A stretch of DNA of 64,000 nucleotides from Odoribacter splanchnicus DSM 20712 (GTDB lineage Bacteria; Bacteroidota; Bacteroidia; Bacteroidales; Marinifilaceae): the NCBI RefSeq assembly GCF_000190535.1, contig NC_015160.1, positions 2,480,001-2,544,000 of the forward strand, given 5' to 3'. Positions 17,884 to 26,458 of this stretch are shown here, in pieces; position 1 is the first letter of the stretch, and every line of letters begins with the position of its first letter. The notes under the pieces are model-generated. The model saw only the letters and a program-made list of their open reading frames with translations. It was not told the origin of the DNA and ran no database searches. The position numbers and the translations under genes were made by a program.

Positions 17884-18495
17884 CTATTTGTGTCTTTCTT
17901 TCAATACCCGGATGACATCCTCCAGCCCATATCCTTTGGCAATCAATAAAACCAGATAATGATACATCAAGTCGGCCGCTTCATTTAAAAACAAATCTTC
18001 ATTGTCGTCTTTCGCTTCGATTACTAATTCCACAGCTTCTTCCCCAACCTTTTGAGCGATCTTATTTATTCCTTTGGAAATCAAACGGGCCGTATAGGAC
18101 TCTTCCGGAGAATCATTTTTCCTTTTTTGCAGGAACTTTTGTAAGAAGAACAAAAAATCCGCCTCCTCATTCTTCTCTCCCCAACAGGTATCTGTTCCAG
18201 TATGGCAAGTCGGTCCGAGCGGTTTGGCTTTAACCAATAAAGTATCGCCATCACAATCGGCTTGTATGTCTTTCAGGTATAGAAAATGTCCGCTTTCTTC
18301 ACCTTTTGTCCACAACTTTTGCCGGGACCTGCTAAAAAAACAAACTTTTCCATTCGTCAGGGTTAATGTCAAGGCCTCCCGGTTCATATAGCCGAGCATC
18401 AAAACCGTCCTGGTCTCTGCATCTTGAATGATAGCAGGGATCAAACCATTTTCGTCAAATTTCAAATTTTCTATTTCCATCTTATATCTTTTCAA
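17884..18495 (-). CDS. hisIE: Phosphoribosyl-AMP cyclohydrolase / phosphoribosyl-ATP pyrophosphatase
   Basis: This bifunctional enzyme catalyses steps 2 and 3 of histidine synthesis. The 203-residue fusion has an N-terminal HisI domain (VLMLGYMNREAL, CFFSRSRQKLWTKGEESGH, with the metal ligands in QADCDGDTLL and CHTGTDTCW) and a C-terminal HisE domain (about 110-203: KINKIAQKVGEEAVELVIEA, NEAADLMYHYLVLL). The likely start MEIENLKFD is 5 codons in from the first ATG (MKRYKMEI). It is the last gene of the operon, 4 bp after hisF. Confidence 0.95.
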   Translation of the reverse strand: MKRYKMEIENLKFDENGLIPAIIQDAETRTVLMLGYMNREALTLTLTNGKVCFFSRSRQKLWTKGEESGHFLYLKDIQADCDGDTLLVKAKPLGPTCHTGTDTCWGEKNEEADFLFFLQKFLQKRKNDSPEESYTARLISKGINKIAQKVGEEAVELVIEAKDDNEDLFLNEAADLMYHYLVLLIAKGYGLEDVIRVLKERHK

Positions 18496-18499
18496 TTAT

Positions 18500-19261
18500 T
18501 TACCCTCTTACCATTATCCCGTTTTGCCGCAAGTAGGCTTTCACCTGTCCGACAGTCAGCCTGCCATAATGAAATACCCCGGCAGCCAAAGCAGCATCTG
18601 CTTTACCTTTTGTAAATACTTCATTAAAATCCGCTAGTTTTCCTGCACCACCGGAAGCAATGACCGGAACATTCACCAATCCGCTCAACCGGGCTATCGC
18701 TTCGCAGGCGAATCCCCGGTTCGTCCCATCATGGTCCATAGAAGTGAATAATATTTCCCCGGCTCCCCGCTCTCCGACTTCCAGTGCCCAAGTGTATAAT
18801 TCTCTTTCAGTTCTTAGTCTTCCTCCTTTACTGTATACGCACCATTCTTCCTTTTCATATCGGGCATCGATAGCCACAACAATACATTGTTTCCCAAAAT
18901 GATAGGCTAACCGATCGATTAAATCCGGTTCGGACAGAGCTGCCGAATTGACCGATATCTTATCCGCCCCCTTTTTTAATAAAGCCTCAACATCTGCCTC
19001 CCGGGCAATGCCGCCTCCGACAGTAAAAGGGACATCGACTGCAGTAGCCACACGCTCCACCCAGCTCAGGCGGGTACTCCGGTTGTCATTACTGGCAGTG
19101 ATGTCTAAAAACACCAGTTCATCAGCACCGGCAACAGAATACTTCTTTGCTAATTCTACAATATCACCGGCATCTTTCAAATCGTTGAAATGCACTCCTT
19201 TCACCGTCCGTCCCTCTTTAACGTCCAAACAAGTGATTATTCTTTTAGCTAACAAAATCAA
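18500..19261 (-). CDS. hisF: Imidazole glycerol phosphate synthase cyclase subunit
   Basis: HisF uses ammonia from HisH to convert PRFAR to imidazole glycerol phosphate and AICAR. The 253-residue (beta/alpha)8 barrel shows LAKRIITCLDVKEGRTVKG (catalytic Asp), FLDITAS, VPFTVGGGI, ADKISVNSAA, the second Asp in FTSMDHDGTNRGF, and IASGGAG. The gene overlaps hisA by 4 bp, suggesting translational coupling. Confidence 0.96.
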   Translation of the reverse strand: MILLAKRIITCLDVKEGRTVKGVHFNDLKDAGDIVELAKKYSVAGADELVFLDITASNDNRSTRLSWVERVATAVDVPFTVGGGIAREADVEALLKKGADKISVNSAALSEPDLIDRLAYHFGKQCIVVAIDARYEKEEWCVYSKGGRLRTERELYTWALEVGERGAGEILFTSMDHDGTNRGFACEAIARLSGLVNVPVIASGGAGKLADFNEVFTKGKADAALAAGVFHYGRLTVGQVKAYLRQNGIMVRG

Positions 19262-19974
19262 AAATTTTTAAGTGATTTCAAATCTATTTTCTTTTCATAC
19301 AAAGCCTTCCCAACGACTACGGCTTCTACTCCAACTTCAGCAAGCTGTTGTAAATCTGCCGTTCCACTCACTCCCCCTGAAGCGATCAACCGAATCTCCG
19401 GATAAAGGCGAAGTAATTCCCGATACAAGCCGATAGCCGTTCCATCCATCATCCCATCCCGGGTGATATCCGTACACATCAAATGCCCGATCCGTCCCCG
19501 ATAGGACTCAACCAATTGAAAAATCGTCGTATCGGTCACCTTTTTCCATCCCTGAATACACACCTTGGTATTCCAGACATCAGCTCCGATAATTACTCTT
19601 TCATACCCATACTTTTCCAGCCATTCAGCGGTTTGTTCGGGATTTGTCTGAGCGATACTGCCAACACAAGCATAATCAGCCCCCGCTTCAAACACACGAC
19701 GCATATCCTCATCAGTCTTCACCCCTCCTCCAAAATCTATGGACAAACGGGTATGTTTACAAATCGTTTCAAGCACAGCCCAATTGACAACTCCCGACGC
19801 TTTCGCCCCATCCAGATCGACCAAATGCAGCCGATCCAGTCCGGCCTCTTCAAACAGGCGTGCCATTTCTAAAGGGTTAGCCGAATATATCTTACACTGT
19901 CCATAATTTCCTTGAGTCAAACGGACACATTTCCCACCGATAATATCGATTGCAGGTATAATTTTCATTTTCAA
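19258..19974 (-). CDS. hisA: ProFAR isomerase (HisA)
   Basis: HisA catalyses the Amadori rearrangement of ProFAR to PRFAR. The 238-residue barrel begins KIIPAIDIIGGKCVRLTQG (catalytic Asp) and has LHLVDLDGAKA, IDFGGGVKTDED, the second acid in CTDITRDGMMDG, and IASGGVSGTADL. The gene lies 2 bp after hisH and overlaps hisF. Confidence 0.96.
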   Translation of the reverse strand: MKMKIIPAIDIIGGKCVRLTQGNYGQCKIYSANPLEMARLFEEAGLDRLHLVDLDGAKASGVVNWAVLETICKHTRLSIDFGGGVKTDEDMRRVFEAGADYACVGSIAQTNPEQTAEWLEKYGYERVIIGADVWNTKVCIQGWKKVTDTTIFQLVESYRGRIGHLMCTDITRDGMMDGTAIGLYRELLRLYPEIRLIASGGVSGTADLQQLAEVGVEAVVVGKALYEKKIDLKSLKNF

Positions 19975-19976
19975 TT

Positions 19977-20561
19977 TTATACTATATCTAAAAAGTTCTT
20001 TATTATTTTTTCTCCGGCACCGGCAGATTTTTCAGGATGGAATTGGCATCCATAAAAATTATTTTTACAAATAGCAGCGGCGAAAGAACGCTGATAGTCG
20101 CAAGTTGCGATACAATAAGCTGTAACAGGAACATAATAGGAATGTACAAAATACATCCATTCCCCGGGATTTATCCCTTGAAACAAAGTAGTTTTCAGCT
20201 TCCGGACCGTATTCCACCCCATATGAGGCACTTTACAACTGTCTGCAAACTTCTTCACTTCCATAGGAAAGATACCCAATCCCCATGTATTTTCTTCTTC
20301 CGAAAACCGGCACATCAACTGCATCCCCAGACAAATTCCCAATACGGGCATTTCCAGTTGTGGGATTATCCGATCTAATCCTTTATCTTTCAATTGCTTC
20401 ATGGCAGCAGCAGCTTGTCCGACACCCGGAAATATCACACGGTCGGCCCGGGCGATCAGCCTGACATCACTACTCAAGACCGCCTGAACCCCTAAGCGTT
20501 GTAAAGCAGTCGTCACTGAAAAGACATTCCCGGCTCCATAATCGATAATAACAACTTTCAT
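19977..20561 (-). CDS. hisH: Imidazole glycerol phosphate synthase glutaminase subunit
   Basis: HisH supplies ammonia to HisF. The 194-residue class I amidotransferase has VIIDYGAGNVFSV, the oxyanion strand VIFPGVGQAAAAM, the nucleophile motif LGICLGMQLM (Cys) and the C-terminal GCQFHPEKSA (His-Glu). The length is typical. Confidence 0.96.
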   Translation of the reverse strand: MKVVIIDYGAGNVFSVTTALQRLGVQAVLSSDVRLIARADRVIFPGVGQAAAAMKQLKDKGLDRIIPQLEMPVLGICLGMQLMCRFSEEENTWGLGIFPMEVKKFADSCKVPHMGWNTVRKLKTTLFQGINPGEWMYFVHSYYVPVTAYCIATCDYQRSFAAAICKNNFYGCQFHPEKSAGAGEKIIKNFLDIV

Positions 20562-20602
20562 GATTTCCTATTTATCTGTACAATCATTTCGTCATTCCTA
20601 AA

Positions 20603-21700
20603 CTAAGCGAGACAGCCCTTCGACGAAGGGATCCCTCCTCCGGTTTGCCGGATAGCCTGCCGTACGGCACGGGCAAAAGCTTTGAATACAGCCTCCAGAA
20701 TATGATGCGTATTTTCTCCCTGGGCCGAGATATGCAGATTGCACTGCCCGCTCTGACAAAAAGAAGCAAAAAAATGCCGGGCCATCTCCGTCGGAAAATC
20801 TCCGACATATTCCCGTTTCAAAGTGACCCCCCATTCCAACCAAGTCCTTCCGCCGAAATCGAGTAATACCTCAGCCTTTGCATCGTCCATAGGCAAAGCA
20901 AAACCATATCTTTCGATTCCTTTTTTACTTCCCAGGGCTTTAGCGAAACACTCCCCCAATACAATAGCCGTATCCTCAACGGTATGATGCTCGTCGACCT
21001 TCAAATCTCCCCGTACTCCGATCTCCAGATCTACCCCTGCGTGCCGGGCGATTTGTTCCAGCATATGGTCGAAAAACGACAAACCGGTCTTTATACTGCA
21101 ACGACCTTCCCCATTCAAATTTAAAGTAACAGTTACCTCTGTCTCCGCAGTTTTCCTACAAATCCGGACTTTCCGGCTTCCTGATATTATAAATCGGGTA
21201 ATTTCCCGCCAGGAATCTGTATGCAATACCACCGGTAAATCGGTCTCCCTCCATTCTCCCAGCCAAATCCCTTTTATCCCCATATGAGCAGCCAGCTGCA
21301 TATCGGTCTCCCGATCCCCGATCACATAGGAATTTTCAGTATCCAAATATTCATTCAAATATTTTTCTACCATCCCTATTCCGGGTTTCCTAAAACGGGA
21401 ATATTCTTCCGGCCGGCTCGGATCGATACATATCTCGTCGAAAACGATCCCTTCACTTTCCAACACCTTCAACATCAATGTTTGCGGAAGCATAAAATCT
21501 TCCATAGGAAAATCGGCGCTCCCTAAGCCATCCTGGTTACTCACCATCACCAATCGAAAATCCGTATTCCCGGTAATCTCCCGCAGTGCTCCGATCACTC
21601 CCGGCATAAACTTCAGTTTTTCCGGCCGGTCCACCTGAAAATTGTCTGTCGGTTCTTTGATGATCGTACCGTCCCGGTCTATAAATAACATCTTTTTCAT
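20603..21700 (-). CDS. hisB: Bifunctional histidinol-phosphatase / IGP dehydratase
   Basis: This 365-residue fusion catalyses two non-consecutive steps of the pathway. The N-terminal HAD phosphatase (residues 1-160) has MLFIDRDGTII with both catalytic Asp, VSNQDGLG and YVIGDRETDM; the C-terminal IGP dehydratase has FFDHMLEQIARHAG, DEHHTVEDTAIVLGE and a closing TGGGIPSSKG. The E. coli-like fused form is also common in Bacteroidota. The start overlaps the hisC stop by 4 bp. Confidence 0.95.
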   Translation of the reverse strand: MKKMLFIDRDGTIIKEPTDNFQVDRPEKLKFMPGVIGALREITGNTDFRLVMVSNQDGLGSADFPMEDFMLPQTLMLKVLESEGIVFDEICIDPSRPEEYSRFRKPGIGMVEKYLNEYLDTENSYVIGDRETDMQLAAHMGIKGIWLGEWRETDLPVVLHTDSWREITRFIISGSRKVRICRKTAETEVTVTLNLNGEGRCSIKTGLSFFDHMLEQIARHAGVDLEIGVRGDLKVDEHHTVEDTAIVLGECFAKALGSKKGIERYGFALPMDDAKAEVLLDFGGRTWLEWGVTLKREYVGDFPTEMARHFFASFCQSGQCNLHISAQGENTHHILEAVFKAFARAVRQAIRQTGGGIPSSKGCLA

Positions 21701-22752
21701 AAGGTATTCACTTCCATTACATTATCATATTCATGAAGAACTTCCAGCAACCGATCGTTCTCCTCCCGGGTACCGACAGTGATCCGGATTCCTCCTCCGA
21801 TCAAAGGCGGAATATCCCGTAACCGTACAACCACCCGACAAGCAATCAGATAGCGATATAACTTCTGACAAAATTCAGTGATGACCAATATAAAATTGGC
21901 TTCCGAATCATATACTCGCCGGAATATACCCAACCCTCTCAATTCCCGGATCAGACGCTCCCGTTCGAGGATAATCCCAGTCCGCCGATTCTGGAAAAGA
22001 TCATATTGCCGGAGAAGGGCCAAAGCGGTCTGTTGGGTCAGTCCCCCGATATTATAAGGAGCTTTCACCCGATTCAATATTCCGACTACTTCCGGATCGG
22101 CTAAGCCTATCCCCAAACGCAATCCTGCCATTCCCCAAGCTTTCGACAAAGTCTGCAAAACAACGACATTCCGGTATTTATCCAATAAATGCACCGCAGA
22201 AGGTGCGTCTGTAAAATCGATATAGGCCTCGTCGACGATCACCATTCCTTGAAACTCCCCACACAACCGCTCAATCTGCCCGTAAGGGATAACCTTCCCG
22301 GTAGGATTATTAGGCGTACAAAGGAAAATCAGTTTGGTGCGATCGTCCACTCGTCGTCTCAACTCGGACCAGTCGGGTAACAAATCGGCTGTCAGATCGA
22401 TTTTTTTCACTCCTACCCGATTAATCGCAGCACTCACTTCATACATAGCATAACCGGGAGAAAAGACGACTATATTATCTTCCGCAGGTTCGCAGAAACT
22501 CCGGATCAATAAATCGATCAGCTCATCGCTCCCATTTCCCAAAATCATATGATCCACCTTCACTTCCTTCAGTCGGGCCAGTTCTTTCTTCAATTCCCGC
22601 TGATAAGGATCCGGATAACGATTCACTCCCGTATCGAAAGGATTTTCATTCGCATCGAGTAAAATAGCCTGTCCTCCTTCATACTCCTCCCGAGCACACG
22701 AATAAGGCTGTAATTCCCAAATATTTTTACGTATCAATTTTTCTATTTCCAT
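21697..22752 (-). CDS. hisC: Histidinol-phosphate aminotransferase
   Basis: This PLP-dependent class II aminotransferase has 351 residues. It shows LDANENPFDTGVNRYPDPYQ, ILGNGSDELIDLL, FLCTPNNPTGKV, VDEAYIDFT and the PLP lysine in LQTLSKAWGMAGLRLG. It transfers the amino group from glutamate to imidazole acetol phosphate. It is placed between hisD and hisB with overlapping or near-overlapping ends. Confidence 0.96.
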   Translation of the reverse strand: MEIEKLIRKNIWELQPYSCAREEYEGGQAILLDANENPFDTGVNRYPDPYQRELKKELARLKEVKVDHMILGNGSDELIDLLIRSFCEPAEDNIVVFSPGYAMYEVSAAINRVGVKKIDLTADLLPDWSELRRRVDDRTKLIFLCTPNNPTGKVIPYGQIERLCGEFQGMVIVDEAYIDFTDAPSAVHLLDKYRNVVVLQTLSKAWGMAGLRLGIGLADPEVVGILNRVKAPYNIGGLTQQTALALLRQYDLFQNRRTGIILERERLIRELRGLGIFRRVYDSEANFILVITEFCQKLYRYLIACRVVVRLRDIPPLIGGGIRITVGTREENDRLLEVLHEYDNVMEVNTL

Positions 22753-22767
22753 AAATTTCCTCCCATT

Positions 22768-24105
22768 TCATTGTCCCTCCCTTTCACTTCCAACCTCCAG
22801 CCTTTTGCTTTTTTCACTTTTTTCTTTCCCCCCTTCTTTCCGTATCTCCACCGCCCTCCGGTGTGCATACAAAAGTTCATGCTCCGCCATAACCCCGATG
22901 GTCGGAGCCAGATCGAGCAGGCCTTCCCGGGTTATTTCCTGAAAAGTAATTTTTTTCACAAAAGCATCCACATTCACTCCGCTATATGCTTTGGCATATC
23001 CATGGGTCGGTAGGGTATGATTGGTACCCGAAGCATAATCTCCTGCACTTTCAGGAGAATAGTTACCCAGAAACACAGAGCCTGCATTTTTTATTTGTGG
23101 TATCGAATCGAGATAATTTTCCACACTCAGGATCAAGTGTTCCGGTGCATATTCATTTGCCAATTCCAAACATTCATCTACATTTTCCAGTACTATCGCT
23201 TTCGAATTTTCCAAAGCCTTCGAAGCGATAGTCTTACGGGGCAATACGGCCAATTGACTTTCTATCTCTTTCTGAACCCAATCGACCAGGCAGCTGTCCG
23301 TTGTCAATAATATCACCTGGCTGTCCGGACCGTGCTCAGCTTGTGACAATAAATCTGCCGCTACAAAACGAGGATCGGCCGAACGGTCGGCAATCACAAT
23401 GACTTCGGAAGGTCCTGCCGGCATATCGATCGCCGTACCATAATTACAGGCCAGCTGTTTTGCCGCTGTAACATACTGATTACCGGGACCGAAGATTTTA
23501 TACACCTTAGGCACACTCTCCGTGCCGAAAGTCATCGCCCCGATAGCCTGTATTCCCCCGACTTTAAAGACTTTATCCACTCCGCATTGGCGGGCTGTCC
23601 ATAAAATAGCCGGATGAACTCTACCTGAACGATCCGGAGGTGTACACAAAACGATTTCCTCACAACCGGCAATCCGGGCCGGAACGGCAAGCATCAATAC
23701 GGTAGAAAACAAGGGAGCACTTCCTCCGGGAATATACAAGCCCACCTTTCCGATCCCTCTAGTCTCTTGCCAGCAACGGAATCCTTTCGGATTGACATAT
23801 TCGTTCCGTCCGGTCAGTTGCAAAGTATGAAAGGCCTCAATATTTTGCCGGGCCTCCGTTATCGCCCTTTTCAAATCATTACTTACCTCTCTTTCAGCTT
23901 CCCGGAACTCTGCTTCAGCCACCTGCAAGCGTTCTACTTTAGCCTGGTCGAAAAACCAGGTATATTTAACCAAAGCCTTATCGCCGTCTTTCAGGACCTC
24001 TGCAAAAATAGCTTTACAGATTTTCTGCAGATCAGCATTTTCCATCCGAGGACGCTTCAATAAGTCCACCCATCTTTCCCGGACGGGATTTATTATTCTT
24101 TCCAT
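22768..24105 (-). CDS. hisD: Histidinol dehydrogenase
   Basis: HisD oxidises histidinol to histidine in two NAD-dependent steps. The 445-residue protein has GLYIPGGSAPLFSTVLMLAVPA, KIFGPGNQYVTAAKQ, DMPAGPSEV, the zinc-binding region LLSQAEHGPDSQ and the general-base region NEYAPEHLILS. The extreme C-terminus is a lysine/glutamate-rich extension (about 15 residues) beyond the usual end. Confidence 0.96.
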   Translation of the reverse strand: MERIINPVRERWVDLLKRPRMENADLQKICKAIFAEVLKDGDKALVKYTWFFDQAKVERLQVAEAEFREAEREVSNDLKRAITEARQNIEAFHTLQLTGRNEYVNPKGFRCWQETRGIGKVGLYIPGGSAPLFSTVLMLAVPARIAGCEEIVLCTPPDRSGRVHPAILWTARQCGVDKVFKVGGIQAIGAMTFGTESVPKVYKIFGPGNQYVTAAKQLACNYGTAIDMPAGPSEVIVIADRSADPRFVAADLLSQAEHGPDSQVILLTTDSCLVDWVQKEIESQLAVLPRKTIASKALENSKAIVLENVDECLELANEYAPEHLILSVENYLDSIPQIKNAGSVFLGNYSPESAGDYASGTNHTLPTHGYAKAYSGVNVDAFVKKITFQEITREGLLDLAPTIGVMAEHELLYAHRRAVEIRKEGGKEKSEKSKRLEVGSEREGQ

Positions 24106-24124
24106 AGCTATCTCTTTTTCAGTA

Positions 24125-24982
24125 TTACAAAATCATTTTTTCAATCGGCACGATCAGAATCCCTTCCGCTCCGGCTTCCTTCAATTTACCGATTACTTCC
24201 CAAAACTCATTTTCATTCACAACCGAATGAACAGACACCCATCCGTTTTCGCGTAAAGGCATGATGGTAGGACTTTTCATTCCCGGTAAAAGCCGACAGA
24301 TCCGATCCAAAGCTTTTTCAGGAGCATTCAGTAAAATATATTTGTTGTATTTAGCAGCCAATACAGCCTTAATCCGAAATACCAACTGGGCTAACAATTC
24401 CTGCTTCTCACCGCATAAACCGGAATTAGCCACCAAAATAGCCTGAGATTCAAAAATCTTATATACCTCTTTCAGGCCGTTTTTAAACAAAGTACTCCCG
24501 GAACTGACCAAATCACAAATCGCATCGGCCAATCCGATATTGGGAGCTATCTCCACCGAACCGGAAATCTCATGAATCTCAGCCTCTATATCGTTTTCCG
24601 TCAAAAAATCTTTTAAAGAGTTCGGATAAGAAGTCGCAATCTTTTTCCCCTGTAAATAAGAGATGTCCTGAAAATCGACATTTTTAGGTACAGCTATTGA
24701 TAACCGGCACCTGGAAAACCCCAGGTCGAGCACATGACGGATACCCGTTTTTTTCTCTTTTTCCGTATTATCCCCGATGATGGCAATGTCGGCCACCCCA
24801 TCTCGCACATATTGCGGGATATCGGAATTCCTCAAATACAATACATCCAATCGGAAATTAGAGGCCTGGGCCATTAACTGATCTTTTCCGTTGTTGATAG
24901 ATATCCCGCACTCTTTCAGTAAAGTCAGTGAATCTTCATTTAAACGGCCGGATTTCTGGATTGCAATTTTTAAGTTTATCAT
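24125..24982 (-). CDS. hisG: ATP phosphoribosyltransferase, long form
   Basis: HisG commits PRPP and ATP to histidine synthesis and is feedback-inhibited by histidine. I chose ATG 24982 (MINLKIAIQKSGRLNEDSL), giving 285 residues; the upstream in-frame ATG adds 14 residues unlike the family. Periplasmic-binding-like catalytic domains (about 1-205: DIAIIGDNTE, DLVSSGSTLFKNGL) are followed by the C-terminal regulatory domain (about 210-285), so this is the homohexameric long form without HisZ. It is first in the operon, directly downstream of the attenuator. Confidence 0.94.
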   Translation of the reverse strand: MINLKIAIQKSGRLNEDSLTLLKECGISINNGKDQLMAQASNFRLDVLYLRNSDIPQYVRDGVADIAIIGDNTEKEKKTGIRHVLDLGFSRCRLSIAVPKNVDFQDISYLQGKKIATSYPNSLKDFLTENDIEAEIHEISGSVEIAPNIGLADAICDLVSSGSTLFKNGLKEVYKIFESQAILVANSGLCGEKQELLAQLVFRIKAVLAAKYNKYILLNAPEKALDRICRLLPGMKSPTIMPLRENGWVSVHSVVNENEFWEVIGKLKEAGAEGILIVPIEKMIL

Positions 24983-25021
24983 AACGCTATTTAGAGTTAG
25001 CGCCCGACTGATCCGGGTAGG

Positions 25022-25057
25022 CAAAAAACAAAAAAAGCCCGCCTGAATCAGGCGAGC
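25022..25057 (-). terminator. Histidine operon attenuator terminator
   Basis: On the minus strand the GC-rich hairpin GCTCGCCTG-ATT-CAGGCGGGC (one mismatch) is followed by TTTTTTTGTTTTTT, a strong intrinsic terminator located between the leader peptide and hisG. Its 5' arm (plus 25048-25056) can instead pair with the leader stop-codon region (plus 25101-25109). Confidence 0.9.
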
Positions 25058-25101
25058 TTATTATACTTTTATTGAAGACCGAACAGCATAACAACATCAT
25101 C

Positions 25102-25155
25102 TCACCTGAAACAGTGATGGCAATGATGATGGTTATGATGTAAACTATTTCTCAT
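25102..25155 (-). CDS. hisL: His operon leader peptide
   Basis: A 17-codon ORF encodes MRNSLHHNHHHCHHCFR, with histidine at 6, 7, 9, 10, 11, 13 and 14 (7 of 17). It starts at ATG 25155 and stops at UGA 25104-25102. It lies downstream of a good promoter and upstream of a terminator, ahead of hisG, exactly the arrangement of transcription attenuation leaders in enterobacteria. Ribosome stalling at His codons would report charged tRNA-His. The sequence is unrelated to E. coli HisL apart from the His run, so convergence or deep divergence is likely. Confidence 0.92.
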   Translation of the reverse strand: MRNSLHHNHHHCHHCFR

Positions 25156-25173
25156 TTTTTCTTTTTATCGGAA

Positions 25174-25204
25174 CAAATGTATGACAAAAAAAGAATATTG
25201 CAAA
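25174..25204 (-). promoter_or_regulatory. Histidine operon promoter
   Basis: On the minus strand TTTG (25204-25201), exactly 19 bp, then TACATTTG (25181-25174). This is an ideal Bacteroidota promoter. Transcription should begin about 5-8 nt further on, leaving a very short 5' leader before the hisL ATG. Confidence 0.88.
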
Positions 25205-25232
25205 TATTCCGAACAGATTTTGATTCTATTTT

Positions 25233-25297
25233 TTACTTATCCGGCTTGTCCGGCAACCGGATGAATCTTTGGGCGAACCCGTCGGCATTCCCTGCTA
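25233..25297 (-). pseudogene. Relic of the 3' end of a transglutaminase-like gene
   Basis: Minus-strand 25295-25233 reads AGNADGFAQRFIRLPDKPDK then stop, nearly the same as the C-terminus of the intact gene at 26459-28402 (AGNADGFAQRFIRLPDNK). DNA identity is near-perfect over about 33 bp (plus 25264-25295) and ends abruptly where the stop codon of the lipoprotein gene begins (25295-25297). So a copy of this gene end lies downstream of a two-gene insert, with the intact copy upstream of it. Confidence 0.8.
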
Positions 25298-26149
25298 CAT
25301 TATTTCATTCCAACATTCTCCACGCCCCATCGCTGTGTCGCAATCACTTCCGGGGAAATTTGACACTTTTCCATTAACACAATCAGTAAACCAACCATTA
25401 TAGTCCATACAAACATTAGGATTAAAAGTACAACGCCCATTATTTATACCAAAAGCATTCGAGCAATTTTTACCACCATGATTTGCCATACAAGAAATTT
25501 TGCCACCATCTCCCCCTTCACTTCTCGTTTTTATTTTCACAACCTCGTCACAACATTCATTACTATTTACAATTTGCTCTCCTAAATCAAAAACACATAA
25601 ATTATAACTTGCACTTTTTGTCCCCACATACCCTCTATTTAGTATATTCCTATTGGTTAATAATGGCGTTGCTAAAAATAATTTATCACCTTCAATAATA
25701 TTTGTACCTGTTCCTCTAACATATTCTGAACGTTTTCTTCCAATAACTGCCACGTCAACCTCATCCAAATTAATAACATCATCAGTTTTGACAACACCTT
25801 TTTCATCAGCATAATATATCTTATCATTACATTTAACAATAGCTGTATGTAAAGGAAAATATACTCTAAAAAAACTACCATCTTCTGCTATATAGTAATT
25901 CGATGCCTTTTCTTTAATTATAGGTGTAAGTTCTTTTATTTTAATTCTTTCATTTTCATCTGAAACATAAAATGTTTTAAAACCAATTAATTTCAAATCT
26001 TGCTTATTGACAGACAAAGATTTTGCTAAATTTATTTCAACTTCCAAGCTGTCATTAGAATTTTCTAATTTAGTACCTTGTCCACAACCCCAAATAAAAA
26101 TCAGACACAAAACAGAGATTAACAAACAATACAAATTTACCTTCTTCAT
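25295..26149 (-). CDS. Lipoprotein with cysteine-rich C-terminal tail
   Basis: This 284-residue protein has a type II signal peptide (lipobox IWGC, Cys 22). Residues about 40-195 form a domain of unknown function. The segment KIKTRSEGGDGG (Arg 209) separates it from a tail of about 75 residues with seven cysteines (220, 229, 240, 247, 257, 270, 279), probably disulfide-bonded outside the cytoplasm. A similar KTRSESGG junction occurs in the lipoprotein gene at 45844-46731. The gene is A+T-richer than its neighbours and flanked by a duplicated gene end, suggesting acquisition. Function unknown. Confidence 0.75.
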   Translation of the reverse strand: MKKVNLYCLLISVLCLIFIWGCGQGTKLENSNDSLEVEINLAKSLSVNKQDLKLIGFKTFYVSDENERIKIKELTPIIKEKASNYYIAEDGSFFRVYFPLHTAIVKCNDKIYYADEKGVVKTDDVINLDEVDVAVIGRKRSEYVRGTGTNIIEGDKLFLATPLLTNRNILNRGYVGTKSASYNLCVFDLGEQIVNSNECCDEVVKIKTRSEGGDGGKISCMANHGGKNCSNAFGINNGRCTFNPNVCMDYNGWFTDCVNGKVSNFPGSDCDTAMGRGECWNEIM

Positions 26150-26205
26150 AACGATTGATTTAACATAATTTTCATTGATTAAAATTCGTATAAAATATAA
26201 TCACA

Positions 26206-26448
26206 TTACATATTTGAATTTATTAAACAAACATAAAACAGTATTAAACAAACAATGCTAAGAATAAACACAACAACTGACCATTTTTTCATTAGTTTAT
26301 CTTTTTTAATAAGAGCATAAACAATACCCACAATTGACGCAACAATTATTCCCGCAATTATTCCAATAATACCTTGTATTGCAATCCCAACAATGACGAT
26401 GATTACCATAGTCATTAAAATTCTGTTTCTCATAGTTATTACTTTCAA
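26206..26448 (-). CDS. Small two-helix membrane protein
   Basis: This 80-residue (or 74 from the second ATG, MRNRILM) hydrophobic protein has two or three membrane segments (about 9-30, 30-46 and 57-76) separated by KKDKLMKK. No recognised family. It shares the low G+C of the following lipoprotein gene and lies within the segment bounded by the duplicated 3' end, so the two probably arrived together. Confidence 0.6.
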   Translation of the reverse strand: MKVITMRNRILMTMVIIVIVGIAIQGIIGIIAGIIVASIVGIVYALIKKDKLMKKWSVVVFILSIVCLILFYVCLINSNM

Positions 26449-26458
26449 TTATTATTTA

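Noticed and set aside
25105..25140. Short repeated ATG/GAT pattern considered as a simple repeat or CRISPR-like array
   Set aside because: It is the reverse complement of the His codons of the leader peptide.
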